A stretch of DNA of 64,000 nt from Burkholderiales bacterium UBA4657. GTDB taxonomy: Bacteria > Pseudomonadota > Gammaproteobacteria > Burkholderiales > Burkholderiaceae_E. Shown here piece after piece: positions 61,791 through 64,000 of the stretch. The notes beneath the pieces were generated by a model. It searched no databases, was not told the DNA's origin, and was given only the letters and a program-made list of their open reading frames with translations. Both the position numbers and the translations under genes were made by a program. Each line of letters opens with the position of its first letter. Positions within the stretch are counted from its first letter, which is position 1. The stretch is from NCBI GenBank assembly GCA_002405475.1, contig DHLX01000036.1, positions 4,099 to 68,098 of the forward strand, read 5' to 3'.

Positions 61791-63460
61791 CAGGTCACCG
61801 CCTTCGAAGACCGGCCCTGGGTCGATTGATGCGCCAAGGCTGCCAGAACGTAGGCCTTGAACAAGGGGTGCCCGGCACGCGGCGTACTGGTAAATTCTGG
61901 GTGAAACTGCACCCCTAAAAAGAATGGGTGCACTGTTTTGGGCAATTCCATCATCTCGGGCAAGTTTTCAGTGGTGGTACGCGAGGTAATCATGACACCC
62001 GCTTTTTCAAAACGCTCGACATAATGGTTGTTCACTTCGTAGCGGTGGCGGTGACGCTCGAAGACTTCAGCGCCGTAAATATCGTATGCTAGCGTACCTG
62101 GTTTTACCGGGCAACGCTGCGCGCCCAGACGCATGGTGCCACCCAGGTCCGAGTTGGCATCGCGTTTTTCCACTTTGCCGTCACGGTCTTGCCATTCGGT
62201 AATCAGCGCCACCACCGGGTGCGGAGTTTCCGGGTCAAACTCGGTCGAGTTGGCCTGCTGCAATCCGCATAAATCGCGCGCCATCTCAATCATGGCAATT
62301 TGCATACCGAGGCAAATGCCCAGGTAAGGTACCTTGTTTTCACGCGCATAACGCGCTGCCGCAATCTTGCCCTCGACCCCACGCTTACCGAAACCACCGG
62401 GCACCAGAATAGCGTCATATTTTTCCAGCATACCCGTTCCCTGGGTCTCAATCTGCTCGGAATCGACATAATCAATATGAATTTTAGTGCGGGTATGCAG
62501 ACCGGCGTGAATCAGGGCTTCCGATAAGGATTTATAGGATTCAGTCAGATCGACATATTTACCCACCATGGCGATGTGTATCTGATGCTGCGGATGTTCC
62601 AGTGCGTCAACCAGTTGGGTCCAGTGTGACAAATCAGCAGGCTTGGGATTCAAACCCAATTTCTCACATACGATGTCATCGAGTTTCTGATCATGCAGCA
62701 TGGCCGGGATCTTGTAGATCGAATCGGCATCCCAGACCGAAATGACTGCTTCGGTGGGCAGATTGGCAAACAAGGAGATTTTCTCGCGCTCATCGTCCGG
62801 TATGCGTCGGTCAGCACGACACAACAGCACATAGGGCGAAATACCAATTTCGCGCAGTTTCTGCACGCTATGCTGGGTCGGCTTGGTTTTGAGTTCACCC
62901 GCACTGGCAATATAGGGCACCAGGGTCAGATGTACAAAACACACGCCCTCGCGCCCCAGCTTAAGGCGCATCTGACGCGCTGCCTCCAGGAATGGCAAGG
63001 ACTCAATGTCACCGACCGTGCCGCCAATTTCCACAATTGCCACATCGGCCTGACCGTCCCACGCGGCCTTAGCACCACGCTGGATAAAATCCTGGATTTC
63101 ATTCGTAATATGGGGAATGACCTGAACCGTTTTACCCAGATACTCGCCACGGCGCTCCTTGCGTATGACGCTTTCGTAAATCTGGCCGGTCGTAAAATTG
63201 TTGACCTTGCGCATTTTGGCGCTGATAAAGCGCTCGTAATGGCCAAGATCCAGGTCAGTTTCCGCGCCGTCCTCGGTCACAAAAACCTCGCCATGTTGAA
63301 ATGGCGACATGGTGCCAGGATCAACGTTGATATACGGATCTAATTTGAGCAGGGTGACTTTAAGGCCGCGCGATTCGAGAATCGCCGCAAGGGAAGCAGC
63401 CGCGATGCCTTTGCCAAGCGAAGACACCACGCCACCGGTGACAAAAATGTATTTAGTCAT
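61790..63460 (-). CDS. pyrG: CTP synthase
   Basis: 556 residues. The N-terminal synthetase has the P-loop GGVVSSLGKGIAAASLAAIL at residue 9 and the GTVGDIESLPFLEA loop near 150. The C-terminal glutaminase has the nucleophile in YLGICLGMQIA near 385 and the His/Glu pair in GVQFHPEFTSTP near 520. It makes CTP from UTP and glutamine. First gene of pyrG-kdsA-DUF1330-eno-ftsB. A TATAAT-like -10 (63483-63488) lies in the short upstream spacer. Confidence 0.98.
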   Translation of the reverse strand: MTKYIFVTGGVVSSLGKGIAAASLAAILESRGLKVTLLKLDPYINVDPGTMSPFQHGEVFVTEDGAETDLDLGHYERFISAKMRKVNNFTTGQIYESVIRKERRGEYLGKTVQVIPHITNEIQDFIQRGAKAAWDGQADVAIVEIGGTVGDIESLPFLEAARQMRLKLGREGVCFVHLTLVPYIASAGELKTKPTQHSVQKLREIGISPYVLLCRADRRIPDDEREKISLFANLPTEAVISVWDADSIYKIPAMLHDQKLDDIVCEKLGLNPKPADLSHWTQLVDALEHPQHQIHIAMVGKYVDLTESYKSLSEALIHAGLHTRTKIHIDYVDSEQIETQGTGMLEKYDAILVPGGFGKRGVEGKIAAARYARENKVPYLGICLGMQIAMIEMARDLCGLQQANSTEFDPETPHPVVALITEWQDRDGKVEKRDANSDLGGTMRLGAQRCPVKPGTLAYDIYGAEVFERHRHRYEVNNHYVERFEKAGVMITSRTTTENLPEMMELPKTVHPFFLGVQFHPEFTSTPRAGHPLFKAYVLAALAHQSTQGRSSKAVT

Positions 63461-63502
63461 GAAGCCTCACCGGGAAAGCCGAATTATAGCGAACTCGCTG
63501 GC

Positions 63503-63522
63503 ATCGTGACAGTCTTCACGAT
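63503..63522. promoter_or_regulatory. Inverted repeat between pyrG and the DUF1624 gene
   Basis: ATCGTGA (63503-63509), a six-base spacer and TCACGAT (63516-63522) form a perfect seven-base inverted repeat. It lies in the 73-base divergent spacer, just where the -35 of a pyrG promoter would fall (its TATAAT-like -10 is at 63483-63488, no good -35). It could be an operator, or simply the stem of a small hairpin. Confidence 0.3.
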
Positions 63523-63533
63523 AATCTAGCGGT

Positions 63534-64000
63534 ATGAGAGCAAAAACCTCGCGACTACAACTGATTGACGGGCTCAGAGGCGTGTCCGTACTCATGATGC
63601 TGGCCTACCATTTTTGTTATGACCTGGTCTGGTTTGGCTGGGCGCAATGGCGTATGCTCGAAGATCCGGCCTGGATTGGCTGGCGTAATGTCATTGTCTG
63701 CTGCTTTTTACTTATGGTCGGTGTATCGCTGGCACTACGTCAGTTTTTTCAGGTAGAAGCGCACGATTTCTGGAAACGCTGGGCAGAAATTGCCGCTGCC
63801 GCGGTGCTGGTCAGTCTGGGCAGCTGGCTGTTTGCGGGTGAGCGTTTCATTTATTTTGGCATCCTGCACCTCATAGCCCTAGCCTTGTTACTGGGTGCGC
63901 TGTCTGTACGCTTCGGTCGCTGGAACGCCCTGCTTGGCTTACTGGTAATTGCCGCCGGGCTTGGCATCAACTCGGATGCATTCAACCCGAAATACTGGAA
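63534..64000 (+). CDS. DUF1624 / heparan-alpha-glucosaminide acetyltransferase-like membrane protein (partial)
   Basis: About 155 residues are visible before the window ends. The start MRAKTSRLQLIDGLRGVSVL is followed by MMLAYHFCYDLVWFGWA, the DUF1624 signature (D-LRG and Y-HF-YDL). At least four membrane helices follow. The family is predicted to move acyl groups across the membrane, by analogy with lysosomal HGSNAT. It diverges from pyrG. The C-terminal part lies outside the window. Confidence 0.85.
   Translation, partial: MRAKTSRLQLIDGLRGVSVLMMLAYHFCYDLVWFGWAQWRMLEDPAWIGWRNVIVCCFLLMVGVSLALRQFFQVEAHDFWKRWAEIAAAAVLVSLGSWLFAGERFIYFGILHLIALALLLGALSVRFGRWNALLGLLVIAAGLGINSDAFNPKYW

Noticed and set aside
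62693..63343. A 216-codon plus-strand open frame inside pyrG
   Set aside because: It is the mirror of a highly conserved CTP synthase; the composition is what the reverse frame of such a gene gives.
1..64000. CRISPR arrays, tRNA, rRNA, prophage or complete insertion sequences
   Set aside because: No regularly spaced repeats, no cloverleaf-like sequences in the gene gaps, no transposase, integrase or phage structural genes were seen.

Overview
The window reads as the chromosome of a betaproteobacterium, most likely Burkholderiales and close to Alcaligenaceae. The indications are the block order pyrG-kdsA-DUF1330-eno-ftsB, the rpsP-rimM-trmD-rplS operon, oligoribonuclease divergent from a Ste24-type protease, a Bug-type receptor, TRAP transporters and a fused hydantoinase/oxoprolinase. 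This placement is inferred from gene content, not from a search. No rRNA, tRNA, CRISPR array or complete insertion sequence was found.

Layout. 1-2400 is a worn accessory strip. It holds an RHS-repeat fragment running off the left edge, a PIN-domain toxin-like gene with a small overlapping partner, a truncated second PIN gene, an ankyrin protein and a DUF2007 protein. 2409-11860 carries a LysR regulator, a lipoprotein protease, an MFS carrier, aroC, a CBS protein, a carrier-acyltransferase fusion overlapping a patatin lipase, and two alpha/beta hydrolases. 12052-16406 looks AT-richer and carries a TakP-like TRAP receptor without permease, a chemoreceptor whose start is separated from its body by a G10 tract, and a D-lactate dehydrogenase-like flavoprotein. 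16428-31393 is mostly housekeeping and membrane genes (yihY, wrbA, dusA, a pterin dehydratase, ste24, orn, MATE, a glycosyltransferase, rpmE2, rho, trxA).

31424-38561 holds a Nudix hydrolase, the ribosomal protein/tRNA modification operon, and an acyl-CoA dehydrogenase-etfA-etfB unit. 38703-51197 is the most notable part. moxR, DUF58 and tgpA normally sit together, but here moxR is separated from DUF58-tgpA by about 8.5 kb. The intervening DNA carries a 1215-residue hydantoinase/5-oxoprolinase, its winged-helix regulator, and a divergent TRAP operon with two receptors (P-Q-M-P). This looks like a self-contained module for taking up and opening a cyclic amide such as pyroglutamate.

51167-64000 contains mltB, a PHP phosphatase, an orphan Bug receptor, a DUF455 protein, a DUF3592-ankyrin membrane protein, a gamma carbonic anhydrase, a DUF2726 protein, hslO, ftsB, eno, DUF1330, kdsA, pyrG and the start of a DUF1624 membrane protein.

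The points most worth checking are the G10 switch in the chemoreceptor, the C9 tract in the DUF58 gene, the tandem terminator-like hairpins between the first TRAP receptor and its permease, the split moxR module, and the PIN/partner pair.
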